Shown: piece by piece, positions 36,180 through 47,899 of the stretch
Position numbering within the stretch: the first letter of the stretch is position 1
Layout: every line of letters starts with the position of its first letter
Assembly (NCBI GenBank): GCA_963969395.1
Contig: OZ017798.1
Coordinates: 2,542,001 to 2,606,000 of the forward strand
DNA: 64,000 nt
Reading direction: 5' to 3'
Source of the DNA: Pseudoscleropodium purum
Lineage: Eukaryota > Streptophyta > Bryopsida > Hypnales > Brachytheciaceae
Made by a program: the position numbers and the translations under genes
The notes under the pieces: generated by a model
What the model saw: only the letters and a program-made list of their open reading frames with translations
Database searches by the model: none
Told to the model about the DNA's origin: nothing

Positions 36180-37111
36180 TTTTTGCGAAGCAGCTGTCCA
36201 CTCGTTCGCCCGACTGCCCCACAGACAGTGACTCATCATCGTCCGCAACGTCTAGGGACTCGAGACGTCCACTTTTTGGATGTGATTTTCCAAAAAATGA
36301 ACGTCTAGGACAACTCTACTAATGCCTCCTTATTTTTTCACTTAAACCTTCCATGTCTTTGTTTGACAATGAAAGCATGTGCTATAATTGTTCTTCCAAT
36401 GCCTTTTTTGAGTCCTTTGTTATATATTTTTACATCTTTTGCTTGTAGGAATTGATACTTGGATGAGGCTTCATGCAAAAATAGTTGTTATATTCCCAAA
36501 ATTCAACCAAAGTGTTGTGGCATGCGGTAAGAAATTCAAAGTTGTTTTTTATGCATACAAAGAAGACAAAATCACCAATGAAATTCTGGGAATAATTGGC
36601 AAAAGAGTAAATTTTATAATGCTCTTGATGAGTGGTATCACCAAGCCAGGTAGATCATGAAACATGTTTCGGCTACAACTAGAGGCAATGTACAAAGTGA
36701 GACCAATTCAACCCCAAATTTAGAGAGTGTACCAACTCCAACAACCATTTCCACACCAACAACAAAAGGTAAACAAAACTTTCACAATAGAACCATTGAC
36801 ATCTTTGAGAAAATGGAAAAACTAGCACAAGTTTGATAAAAAACTTTGAAAGAACAAATGAGCTTCTTGAAAGAATAAACTATCACTATTTCATTGTTTG
36901 ATCAATAAGCTTTAGAATAATCTACTCTTTATCTAGGCTAAAATCATCATCATCATAGGTACAATTTTTAAATTGATTGTTTGAATTTCTAGTCAAATGA
37001 CTTTTGTAAAAACTATCAACTAGTAATAGATGAACTCAAGATGAATCTACCTAAATATTTTTCTTTTTTACTTGTCGCTCCATCTTTGTTTCTTCACATG
37101 CAAGATTCTCT

Positions 37112-38030
37112 TCATTTTTTATATCTTCTTCTCTTGATTCTATGAATAATGTTTCTTCGGCTTGTGGATTTTTTTTGGAATTGCCTCATTTTCCTTAATG
37201 CTAATTCTAGAGAGTGAAACATATTTGTTTTTTGTAGTTTTCCAAATGTCATTTTGGCTTCTTTTTGCAACTTTTTCTCTACTTCTTTAGCCCAATCCAC
37301 AGAAAAATTCATCATCTCTAGAATACATAGATTGTGGAGATATAGAGATGTTGTAACAATGTCAAGCATATTTCAGAGTGGCATGTCAATTCTTTTCAAT
37401 AATATGCGCCATCTTGCCTTTCAAAATTCCAAATGCTCTTTCCACATTCATGTGAGTACTTGATTGGATAAATTCTAATATACCTTACTTCTAGGCAACC
37501 CTTCTCTTTTTCCCTTGAATGGCGAGTAAAATAAAGGCTTCATAGGTTATGCAACATCACCAATGAACTTGCAAGGTAAAAATGTACCTCTCATAGTCTT
37601 CTTCCCAATTTCTAATTTTTGAAATAAGGTCCAATTAGGAATCCATCTAGTGCATCCTAAATCATAGTTGCAAAATTTACAATCGACATCTACAGCACTT
37701 TGTAGTAAACATGAATAAATTCTTTTTTAGCAATAATATGATATAGAATCATGAGATGGTACTGTAGTAGGAATGTAACTACCATCTATTACCCCTAGAA
37801 CAAGCGGAATGCCATGCAGTGCTTCAAAACCCTTTGCTATTTCTTTCATCCAAGCAAGACTTCATTTCTTAAAAACCGATGGTCTCAAATGAATTCTAAT
37901 AGGTTCACAACATTCCCTTACAATGATAGAAGTTGTATTCAACCTTATCCCAAATAAATCACCAACCAATTGCAATGAATTACTTGTTGTTAATCAAGAA
38001 AGTGTTATTGCAATCCTTTGCCTACACTAA
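37112..38030 (-). pseudogene. PIF/Harbinger DDE transposase pseudogene
   Basis: Minus-strand conceptual translation, with frame changes and stops, contains in order: QLVGDLFGIRLNTTSIIV with ECCEPIR; AWMKEIAKGFEALHGIP; LGVIDGSYIPTT, which carries the first catalytic Asp (about 37780-37790); LLQSAVDVDCKF, around the second Asp; a stretch with GTFLPCKFIGDVA and PMKPLFYSPF; and KARWRILLKRIDMPL then LYLHNLCI near the C-terminus. This is the order of the DDE_Tnp_4 family used by PIF/Harbinger elements. The longest intact frame, 37112-37369, covers only the basic, lysine-rich tail. Multiple stops rule out function. Confidence 0.85.
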
Positions 38031-38233
38031 TACTTCTTCTAAGACGTGTGTCCTTCAAAACAAGCCCCTAAACAATATATAGATATTGAAATTTATATAG
38101 ACTCACCTTCATCCGCTTCCAAAAATCACTACTTGAAAATACCTCGACAAGTGTATATTCTAAAAAACCTCTATATCTCTAAAATTGTCAACATTTCCTT
38201 TGATAATTCATCCTCCGTCCTTAGGCAATTAAT

Positions 38234-38624
38234 CCTTTAGGGCCGAGCATGCCAATTTTGGTCGTTTTTATTCAAATTTTGAAGATAACTCAAAGCCAAT
38301 GGTCCACCTCAAAGCAAAGTGTGAACGAAATAGGAAGGCACAGAAATTGTGCATCTAACAAGCCTATAGACAGTGATTTTGAAAGAATATTGAACCTATA
38401 GGGAGGGAATCTAAGTGAGCCAAGAGGGAATTTGAATCTCACAAAAAGTTCTATTTTCCCTTAGATTCATGTGAAACCAAATCAAATATTTAACAAAATT
38501 ACTTTACATCTCTCCATGCTCCTAAATCGGAATAAAGTCCAATTTATTTGATTTTGTGCACTATAAACAAGCCAAGACTTTGAGTAAAAATGAGTCCCAA
38601 AAGGGCATCTTAGGCCCTAAAGGG
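38234..38624. mobile_element. MITE with CCTTTAGGGCC ends inside the Harbinger element
   Basis: CCTTTAGGGCCGAGCATGCC at the left faces GGGCATCTTAGGCCCTAAAGGG at the right; similarity continues for about 40 bp (for example TTTTGG and GTTTTTATTC versus its partner). Target site is TA or TTA/TAA, ambiguous because the ends are symmetric. Confidence 0.55.
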
Positions 38625-38879
38625 TTAAAACTACCACCATCATCATTTGAGTGGGATTAAGTGGCCAAACTTTGTTGAGAGTCCAAAGAAATGGGCAATA
38701 AAGAATAGGAATTGGAGCCTTGGACCAGCTATAGTGTGAAGCCTCTAAAGGCCAAGCCCAAGTCCAAATCTATACCATTTTTCATTTTTCATTAACATTA
38801 GAAGGAAGGAGCACCTAGATACAGCAAAACAACCCTTCTAATCCAATCTAGAATTGAGATCTTGTCAGTTTTTGACATT

Positions 38880-39110
38880 TAATGACAAAAATTCAACAGA
38901 CTCTCAACCATAGTTTGGATCTTCATTTTTGGCATGTCGCCATATAGGCATTCAACTACCATGTTGGCAGTTTAGAGGGCAACGAAATTTGGTTTGTGCT
39001 TCCCAGTGTGAAGGCTCGAGAGGCCAAACTTTTGGGTTTGAAAAATTTGATTGGTGGAAATCTATGGCTTCTCAACCTTCGGCACTACTTGCAAGGTTTA
39101 ATATGATTTT
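38880..39110. mobile_element. Harbinger-family end fragment
   Basis: GACTCTCAACC, AGAGGGCAACG, CAGTGTGAAGGCTCGAGAGG and AATTTGATTGGTGGA occur in the same order as in the right half of the MITE at 57563-57905. No intact terminal repeat was found, so it is a truncated relative. Confidence 0.65.
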
Positions 39111-41544
39111 GGTTTGATTCTCAAGATAGATGGCTAGTGTTTTGGTAGATTGGTTGATTGGCATTTACAAACTAATCTATTAGTTTGAAGATTTATCTTT
39201 AAATTCAATATTCAATCTATTTTGAATATAAGAATATAATATCCATTCTGTCCATTTTTACAAAAAGTAGACAATCAACCTAATTCTTGACCTATGTGGT
39301 TATTCAATAATTCAAACCTTATAAAATACTTTATACCAATTGTACATGCAATGACCAATATATCTTAATGGTATCAATAAACTCTAAATATAATTTCTAT
39401 TATTAAATTTTTCTAAATCATTTTTAAAATTTTGATAATTGAAAAAGTATTTTGTATTACAATATTCAAACAAGAATAGCCAACAAGAAAAGTAGCAAAT
39501 AATGCAAATCAATGTTTTATACTTATATATAGGTTAGATTTGGAAAAAACTTAGTCATTTTTGGAAAAAATGCTACATGTCATTTTGTGATTCATGTGAG
39601 ATAATGTGGATCTATAGGAATTTGATGTGGAAATTCAATTTTGACACCTAAATATAGAATTAGAACTTTATGCATAGTAGGCTTTATCTTTTAGAAGCAT
39701 GTTCTATATATGTTCTCCAAAAGTGGATTTGAATATGAATTCATATAAATCCAACTAACCTAAAATATGTTGAAGGATGCAAGATGCAATTAAATGGAGG
39801 TCTCTACATTAATTCTTTATGATGCAACTCTATAAAGCCTTGGAAGCACCTTCAATACTTGACTTAAAAAATTCACAATAATCATAGAAATTTTTTATTT
39901 TTTACATTTGAATTCTTTTTATATTAATAATTTATATTTTTGTAAATATTAAAAATTAAATTTGAACAATGATTTTGATCAAATGTGATCAAATCAATTA
40001 AAATGATGGTGGATAGTTGCAAAAACCCAACCTACCATTTTTGGCTCAAAATGGCTTTAGGAAGAATTGTAGCTTTAGGAATAAATTTTCTTAAATGAAA
40101 TAAAATATGGATAATTTTTAAAGCATTCAAAGTAGAATAAATGAAAAAAATTCAAGACTATAAAAATTTATCTCTGAAAGTTATGCAAAAAACAAGGGAT
40201 AGAAAATTCAAGAAAATAGATACTTTGGAATTTTATTTTTAGAAAATAGTAAAACAATTCAATAAAATTCAATAAAATATTAATTTCTTAGAACTTAAAG
40301 ATGCTTCTTACAAACATTTTCATCTTTGAAAAAAAAATGGTGCTTTGCATATGCACAAAGGTAATGCACTTTGAGCACATATGAAAGATGGACCCTTTAC
40401 TATTTAAAAAAATATCTTTTTAGGCTTTTGTAACTTTAGTAGAAGTCCTTGTATCATAAATTTTGACCTTCAAATTCTCATTTTTGGGTCGGAAAAATAC
40501 TATAAACCCCTTAAATGGCCAAGGTAGACATCGAATTAGGGACAATTTTAAAATAGTAAACTAATTTTTAAAAATTAGAAAAAAAAACTACTCAATGTCT
40601 ACAACTACTACATATACCCTCATTTCAAATTTTTTAGGAAATAAACATATGAAGCAAAAGTTGTGAGCAAAAAAACACTTGTCCAAAACCAAGGGGACAA
40701 AAAAAAGGGCTAGTGTTTTAGAGTAGTCCAACTATTATTGTTTTATACATTATTTTTTATCCCTTCTATTTGCAAAATAATTGTTTGCTTCTTCATTGCT
40801 TTGTAATCTAGATTTTTTTATTGTGTAATCTTTGCACAAGAAAAATAAAATTTGCTTCCATTCATTCTTATTAAATTCAAAGCACCTCACAATATATATT
40901 CTGAGTGATGAATGTAGTGCCTTAGGATGATGATTTGTTTTCAAAACTTTTCATTGATTGAAATTTGAAAAAATCAAAAAGGATTTGGACATAAAAATGT
41001 CAAGGTTAGATTAGCATTGATGATAAACCAAGCTAAGTGCATCTACAATTGACACTAATAATTGAGTTTAATTATATAATAAGAATAAATTATTTTTAAT
41101 AAATCTTCTTAGCAAGTGTAATATGATTCCAACACACTTAAGCATACATTATATGGGTGCCATATGAATAAACTATAAAATCTCAAAGTAATTTTTATAG
41201 GTATGCTAAAAATTGATACTAGACAATCTCATGTTACAATTGTTTATAAGGTTTAATTGTCAACATTGTTTACAAGGTTTTAACTAAGGTAGCAAGTCCA
41301 TAATAAAGCAACCAAATTCTAAAAGCGGTTCTTTGATAAAGAGGTACATATTACTTTTTGCAATTTATCAATTGCAATTGTCAATGTACCAGATAGTTAT
41401 GAACACATTAGAGGTATTGGACATTTTTTGCACCTTAGTATGTGATTCAAAATTCAAAATTCATAATCAATTCTACAAAGGTCCAAATGATACAAAATGA
41501 CTTGAATTTGCTGTTGATTTGATTTCTCTCTTTTTTTTGGAACA
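39111..41544. other. AT-rich intergenic sequence
   Basis: No gene was recognised. The end (about 41180-41530) is related in reverse orientation to the dispersed repeat family at 15660 and 43400. The 64-codon frame at 40750-40944 has no motif. Confidence 0.4.
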
Positions 41545-42470
41545 AATGGAAGAGCCATTGCATTAAAAAATCCCACAATACAAAACAGACAAGTCAAAGG
41601 CTAGACAATGAAGAAAAATGAGTACAGACTAAAAAGGAACTGAAACAAAGCAAAATGAACAAAGAAGGAGGGTCAGTGTTGTTCTAGACAACTTGGTCTC
41701 TATTTCTAATACCTAGAACAGGAGAATGAATCTAAATACTATCAGATTTATACCAAACAGTATCGTCTTGTTGAGGACAATTACAAGCTGCAAATTCGCC
41801 TTCAGTTGTGCCGCATGACCAGAGTATAGGCTGTCTAGCAAATCATCCCAAAGAGTTTTTTGAAAAAAATCAAGAGGTTAACTTTGTTGGTTAAAAACCC
41901 TGTTGTTCTTAGAAATCCATATGATCCACAAAGAAGAGCCATGAAGAAGGGTCCAAATGGTTATGAGGTGATGAAAACGTCTTGGGAAGGCAGATCCAAT
42001 GAGACATTGGATAAAATTAAATCAAACATGGGGATCTGCAAGTGGTACATCTCCCAAATATATGATGAATAATGGATTGGGTATAGTCCCAAATCTCTTG
42101 GGCCTGTGGACATGAAAAAAATCGATGAAAATTCCATTTCTCTTTCAAGAAAAAATTGACTGAAAAAACATTTGATATTTCAAGAAGTCAAGCTCCCCCA
42201 AATAGTTGGAATCAGCTGATAAAATGGTCATTTTATGGATCTTGTACCCTCAGTCTGTCTCTGGGCACAATTTGTCTACTGTAGTTAAAAACCATCATGT
42301 TGTAATGTATGATGTTCCAAAGATTGGCATGACTGACATTTTTTGAGAGAAAGAAAGGCCCATTCAATTCATAAGTTTGCAAAAAAAAATATCAAGAGCA
42401 GACAGAGGGTGGAGGGTCCATGACCGACATTTGGCTAAAGTGAACCCCAACTTTAGTTAAAGAAAACAAT
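41545..42470 (-). pseudogene. LINE-type retroelement 3' fragment with zf-RVT domain
   Basis: Minus-strand translation near 41870-42110 gives QAQEIWDYTQSIIH, then FPRRFHHLITIW, then WTLLHGSSLWIIWISKNNRVF, followed in another frame by FQKTLWDDLLDSLYS. A W-LLHG-SLW-IW-N-RVFN pattern is diagnostic of the zinc-binding domain downstream of reverse transcriptase in plant LINEs. The frame is interrupted by stops and shifts, so it is dead. The tail points toward 41545, where short A/T runs may mark the 3' end. The reverse transcriptase core itself is not present in the window. Confidence 0.75.
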
Positions 42471-45400
42471 CAATAATTTTCAAACTTCAAGATAAGTATT
42501 TTTATTTAAAACAACCGTATCAAATTTGACTTTGTATTGATTTACCTGCTTTTTACAGAAAAAACCCACCTGAGTAAGCCAATGGGGTCCTGCACCTTTT
42601 TCCTCCCAAGTCCATGCAAGCCCTTTCCTTCCCTTTCCTTGCATCAGACAGACACCACAAGTGCTGCACAAGAAGCTTACTAACGTACCACACTCATCAT
42701 TAAATGAGGAAGTCAAGGACCTTAAAAAATTTAAAAATTTAAAAATTTAAACTCACCCATTGTAACATAACTTACCATACCATTGGTTGCTGGGAACTTG
42801 GTGGCCAGGGACTTGGCCGGGGGAGGGAGGCCTTATTATCACTTGGGGCTGGTGAGGCCACCGGTGGGTGATTGAATTTCAAATATGGAATGAAATAATC
42901 AAAGTCATGCAGGAATTATCTTCGCCACAAAGCAGTGAAAAAGATTAGGGGTGGGCAAATGGATGGACGGGGCATGGGGTTCTGCACCAGTTTCCTATTC
43001 ACTCATTATCCTACTCTTTGTGATTCTTTCCGAACACTTTGGAAGTCGTGAAAGTGGGGGAGTAGTTTTGAGTATCATATTAAAAAATGGACACACCAAA
43101 CAAGTGAACCAAACAAAAAGCCAAACAATCAAGGTGGATGTTTTTGGGACGTTGAGAAATAAGGATTTGTGGAACATCATGTTCATCAAATATTATAATC
43201 TCAAAAATCGCATGGTGGATTCCCTTATAAATTTCAGATTCACACTTATCAATAAGTTGGCTTCAAATCTCAACCGTAAAAACTTCAGTGACAGAGTAAC
43301 TTAGTTCTCAAATTATTCTAGGTTTTCTAAATCCAACACAAAAGATTTCCTCACTTACATTGCTCTCTGTGACACACAAGGGTTAAGGTCAGTACTTTGC
43401 TCTTAGAGCAACCATTTAAGAGCTTATGGATTGCCTTTTGGGGGAAGTGAAGCTTTGCTTCTAACAATTTTCAGTAAATTTTAGTTGAAAAAAATAATGG
43501 AATTGGCATTGTACCCAAATCATTTCATTGATTCTTTTCAACCTCGGTAGAATTAGTTATGAATTGTTGAAGTCGGAGATCAACGGCCACTCACTAAAAG
43601 CAACCACCTCCTCAAATGTACACTGTTGGTACATCGAATAAAGTGAAATGTACATGTGTGTCAAGATTGCTTTTTAGAGCATGGTCGGTTCTAGAGCAGA
43701 CTACTATTTGAACAATAGTGTACTGTTGGTGGACAGTTGCAATTCATGATGGTTTTACACAACACACAAGTACATATGGCATAACTTAGTTGGCATACTA
43801 GATAGGTAGGCAATGGTTGTGCGCCATTGGGCACTCTCAATTTTATTGACTTTTTTTCCCCTCTCTCTCTCACTTTGGTTGCTGTACCACCAATTGAAAT
43901 GGAGTCTGCAGCCACTTTGCTCATGGGGATCATTTTAACCGAATATCTCGAGACAGGGTGATGTCGGTTGAATGTGAGGTGCGCAACAAACACTTGAAAG
44001 AAACTACTCATTCAATGTATCGAAGGTAGTAAGGACAACACAATGCCGCTAGGCAGCCACTAGTCACTCGATTCAGACATCTACGGGATCCTCTCATTTG
44101 CGTCAATCATCTGCTCAATTTCACAATCTCAGCAATTCTTTAGCATCATGACAATGTACTTAGAGAGGGGGATATGTCAGCACGTGGTTTAGCATGGTTT
44201 GAGCATTTTATATATCTCCACTCTTGGAATAGAACAGGTATAATTGGGTTCTTTGTATTTTTAAATGTTGAATTCCTAATGCGGGTGTCTACACATCATT
44301 CATTTGTGTCTTCTGAGTAATAGACAACTGAAGTCTTACGTCTTGGATGGTCTAAGTGTCAACTTAAGATAATGCCAATTCCCAAAGTTAGAAGTTTTGG
44401 TCGGTTTTGGTCGGTACAGGCCAAAATTCTCAACTTTCAAATAAAAATTAATCAAATCTAGATTTTAAATAGCCTTGGTTGAAGATCATTTCATTCCCTT
44501 TCCAAGATGTTACTGACAAGACTTCCTAATCGAATTTTCTTACCAATAGTTATCCACATATGAAGTTCTACTTTTAATTTGTCCTATCAAAGTTCATCCA
44601 TCAATTTCTACTGACCTATTTATTCAAATTCACTTCTGATTTTGAGATTTAGTTTAAAGTTAATCCTAGTTTTTGAACTTCATCCAAATGTAAACTTAAT
44701 CCTAGGTTTTCTTCTTTAACCCCTCAAGGACTAAGGGGACACAATGTGTCTTCTTCAAATTTTCAATGGCAAATTTTCTAGTAGGATGAAACAAATCTCA
44801 ATATTTTGTAAACTAGGGACTTGTAGAGTAACAAGTTGACATACTTGTTGCGGTCTCCAATTTTCAAAATTTCAATTTGGAAAATATTTAAAATTTTATT
44901 TAGAAAATGTAGTCTAATAGAAAAAAGGAGCAAATATAATTTGTTTACAATGAAAGAAATAGTAGGGATGGAAAAAAACATTTTCTTGAACATTTTCAAT
45001 CTTTACTTTGGACAAACAAACTAGGTCTGAAGAAGATAATTCAAATTTGTATTTTTAGCAATTTTAAAAATATAAAATTCAATGTAGCGTGATTAAGAAT
45101 ACAAAGATAATTAGAATGATTCCAAATTTTTTGGAAATGTTCCAAATAATATGCTAATGATATGAATTATTAAGTTTCAAAATATGATGCATATATAATT
45201 TTTTTTTAATTTTGTAGGATTGAATTTGGTTAGTTTTGGCTTTCAACTCTTTTTGTTTGAAAATGTCTATAAATTTGAGAGAGTTTTTTATTTCTCAATT
45301 TTTTAAATAAAAAAAATATTAAATTTGCCTTAGATTCTAATACAATTTTTTTTTTTTTTTTTGGGGGGGGGAAGCATTATTCATCTTCTTATAATTTTTC

Positions 45401-46739
45401 TTCTTCAAAAGTTGCATTTTTTGCTTGGACGGTTGATCATCCAAAATTGTTATAATCTAAAAACTCATCGGTCAATATTTTCCACAATTAATTCCATGCA
45501 TACTAGACAAAGTATTCTTCACTTTTGTACGGTTAAAATTAAAAATTTCAAGCATAGTTATGTGCAAAAAAAATATCAAAGTGGGGCAATTCATTGAAAA
45601 CCTCCATTGTGAAAACGTTGTCAGGCTTTGAGGGGTTAATTTTGTTTTATTTTCTAAATATGAATTAGTTATATAATCTCCTAAAAATTTTCTAAATTTT
45701 TCCAACCTTCTATTGTTCTTTAGTTATCTTTAGAAGATTTTAATTGACCATCTACTCAAAAAATATTACTTTGGACATTGATGTTTAACTTGCTATTTTT
45801 AGGTTTTTAAGGTTCTAGACTTTCAAGAATAAATTTATTTTAAAAAGATTTTAAGACACTTAATATTTAAACTTCCCTATCAAAATTTATAGATGGATGA
45901 AGTTTGGTTGCTAGGTGGCACTTTAAAACTTCATCCAATGTATTTTACTTATCTACAATTCCAAATTGACTATTCTTTGAGATTTTGACCTGTAAATTTT
46001 ATCATCATTATGATATTATGTATTTTTTTAATTAGATGATTTTTAGTACTTTTGATTCAAAACTCATTTTTTTTACTATTGAACTTCATCTATGCATATC
46101 TTCTTCAATTTTTATCTATTCTGAAAGTTTAATATGTTGTTGGAAATCCTTGACTAGAAATGAATTATTGATTATAAATTTAAAGTTGGATTTTGAAAAC
46201 CTCCTAAATTTTTGACTTAACTATTTAGCTTCTAATTTAAATCAATATTCCTACAAAAAAGGACAACTACCAAAGGGGTGATACATACCTCCAATTTTGT
46301 TGATGCCGTGATTCCATCCTCTTTTATCATTATTTTTATTTCTTCTTAGTGTTCATTGGACTCCATCTTGTTGTTCATTTCTTGAATTTTGTATATAGCT
46401 CACATAATGTTAATATTGAAATATAGAAGTGACAACTAGTTTTAACTTCTCTTTTTCAACCTATTTTCTATTCTAATTTTCTTCCTAACTCTTTTCTTAT
46501 CTATTTTTTCTTTTAAGATAGTGTAGAGACTCATTGTGATTGATTTTTAGGACTACTTATTGCTTGCTAATTGACTAAGGAATCAAATACAAAGTGATGG
46601 CATAAGCCTTGTTAGTTCTTCTAAGTATATCTAAATCTTGACATCTTAAATAATTTTTCCAACAAATTATAGCCTTGACCTTGTTTGTATACAACTATTT
46701 AGAAACCCAAATCTCAATCACAAATTACTTTCTCTACTC
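42471..46739. other. AT-rich intergenic sequence with repeats
   Basis: A 10-bp tandem TTTAAAAATT occurs about three times at 42727-42750. A moderate-GC patch lies at 42780-43300, where a 117-codon plus frame (42951-43304) has no known motif. 43400-43660 is a dispersed repeat listed separately. A T run followed by eight G's lies at 45346-45371. No gene was recognised. Confidence 0.4.
43400..43660 (+). repeat. Dispersed repeat family, copy 2
   Basis: Collinear with 15660-15910, including ACCATTTAAGAGCT, GGGGGAAGTGAAGC, AATTGGCATTGTACCCAA, GAATTAGTTATGAA and CAACCACCTCC. Confidence 0.65.
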
Positions 46740-47050
46740 AATTTTAGAACCATAGACTCTCTCAATATGTGTTTTAGCATATTTAGGACCCTCTCAAGTC
46801 TCAATGAGCTTTCAACCTCTCTTTGTATATGTTTTTGGAACCTAAATTCTATCATTATATTTTTGAAAACCTCAAACCTTTTCAACTTATGTTTTGGGAA
46901 ATCTAGTGTCTGTCAATGTATTTTTGAGAACCCTAAACCATCTCAACTTATGTTTTGAAAAACTCAAACTCTCTTAATGTATTTTTGAAAATCCTAGATA
47001 GTCCTCTTAGCTTATGTTTTGGGAACCTAGCCCCCTCTCAATGTATTCTT
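46740..47050. repeat. Degenerate tandem repeat of about 62 bp
   Basis: The phrase CAACTTATGTTTTG or a variant recurs near 46883, 46943 and 47009, each followed by a partner CAATGTATTTTTGA about 30 bp later. Earlier, weaker copies extend to about 46750. Confidence 0.7.
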
Positions 47051-47899
47051 TTGTTAAAATTAACATATTTGGAGCTGAGTGTATATTTGTAGGGGTTAAA
47101 TTTCAATCTAACTACCTATTAAGTCCTTTCTAGCAACCTATTTGAATGAGCCAACCTCTTCTTAGAGACATATTCACATGAATCTTTGGACTAGACATCC
47201 AAATAGACCCCTTATATACCTAGCTTAGCCTTTACACTCTCAGCTTGACCTTCAAACTCTTGCTAGATCCTCACATCTCAATTGGACCTTTAGTTTCCAA
47301 AATAACAAGCTCTATTCTCTAGCCATGTAACAAAATAATAAATAAAAATAAAAAAACTCTTTTTGTTTTTGAATTTTTGTCTTATCTCAAATACTAACAA
47401 AGTAACAATGGATGAGGTATAATGAAGTTATGGAGCACAAATCTAAGGCTTTGCCATATCATAATAAAACAACATGACCTAGAACAAAAGGTAAATAAAA
47501 GGGCAAGCTAGGCTCCTAAATGGTGTGAACGAAGCCAAAACTTAGCGCCATACATGGTAACACCATAAACAAGGAGGATATCCATAAGTCAACATACTAG
47601 TTAGAAATAAATGAACACAATGATATATCAAACACCACAAAACCATAACACTAGCTACACGTCTTAAAGGTCAAAGCACTAGGGGCGTTCTCCAAAAAAT
47701 AGGAATTCCTTACAAGAAGCTAATGCAAAATGGTTAGTCCAAAACAATGATTCAAAATCTAAGCAAAACCAAGAGACAAAATACATGAACGTTTGTAAAT
47801 AAATGCTACAACACATGTGCATGAATAGTAGATAAAGTTTGTAGGGACCCCTACATTGTTCAAGAAATGCTTCTAAAGTGCAAGTAGATAAGCAAAAAT

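Larger units (their letters stand above)
35458..36318. mobile_element. hAT-like non-autonomous element with three internal hairpins
   Basis: The left end CAGAGTTGCACAAACGTTCG and the reverse-complemented right end TAGAGTTGTCCTAGACGTTC differ in the first base as C versus T, the same asymmetry as the two hAT MITEs near 55.0 and 62.2 kb. GC-rich CGTCCG-type sequence follows inside both ends, again like those copies. Flanking octamers TTAACACC and CTAATGCC match at five of eight positions, consistent with an old insertion. The interior contains three successive hairpins of 145-155 bp. No coding capacity is seen. Confidence 0.65.
34485..36448 (+). other. Intron of the Myb-like pseudogene
   Basis: Bounded by GT (34485) and AG (36448). 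It contains the 861-bp hAT-like element and AT-rich filler. Without that insertion it would be about 1.1 kb. Confidence 0.55.
34140..36835 (+). pseudogene. Myb/SANT-like accessory protein of the Harbinger element, broken
   Basis: In active PIF/Harbinger elements this protein helps transposase reach the nucleus and bind the ends. Exon 1 ends at 34484 (AAG then GTATGA) and exon 2 begins at 36449 after TTGCTTGTAG; joining them keeps frame. Exon 1 has a basic stretch (KKKATSKKRQ, about 34320-34355), then after a frame change NSKVLQLIALKKEMK leading to SEFIRIGKKQ. Exon 2 gives IDTWMRLHAK, FPKFNQSVVACGKKFKV and YKEDKITNEI, then after another frame change KFYNALDEWYHQA. The spaced Trp residues and the CGKKFK/YKEDK pattern fit the family. 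A TAG replaces the first expected Trp (about 34407), and there are at least two frameshifts, so it is not functional. The intron is enlarged by the hAT-like insertion. Confidence 0.75.
33362..38750. mobile_element. Decayed PIF/Harbinger transposon with nested insertions
   Basis: The left end TTAGGGCCACTTCACACTA faces TAGTGTGAAGCCTCTAA at about 38734-38750. These ends resemble those of the MITE at 57563-57905 (GGGCCGCTTCACACATGG). Internally there is a Myb/SANT-like gene on the plus strand (34140-36835, split by an intron) and a DDE transposase pseudogene on the minus strand (37112-38030), the two-gene content typical of PIF/Harbinger. At least three insertions lie inside: 33581-33865, 35458-36318 and 38234-38624. 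Target-site sequence is TTA at the left and TAA at the right, so a clean 3-bp duplication is not visible; exact ends are approximate. Confidence 0.75.

Noticed and set aside
45346..45371. Long T run followed by eight G's as a possible polypurine tract or retroelement junction
   Set aside because: No terminal repeat or coding sequence is associated with it; a simple homopolymer is sufficient.
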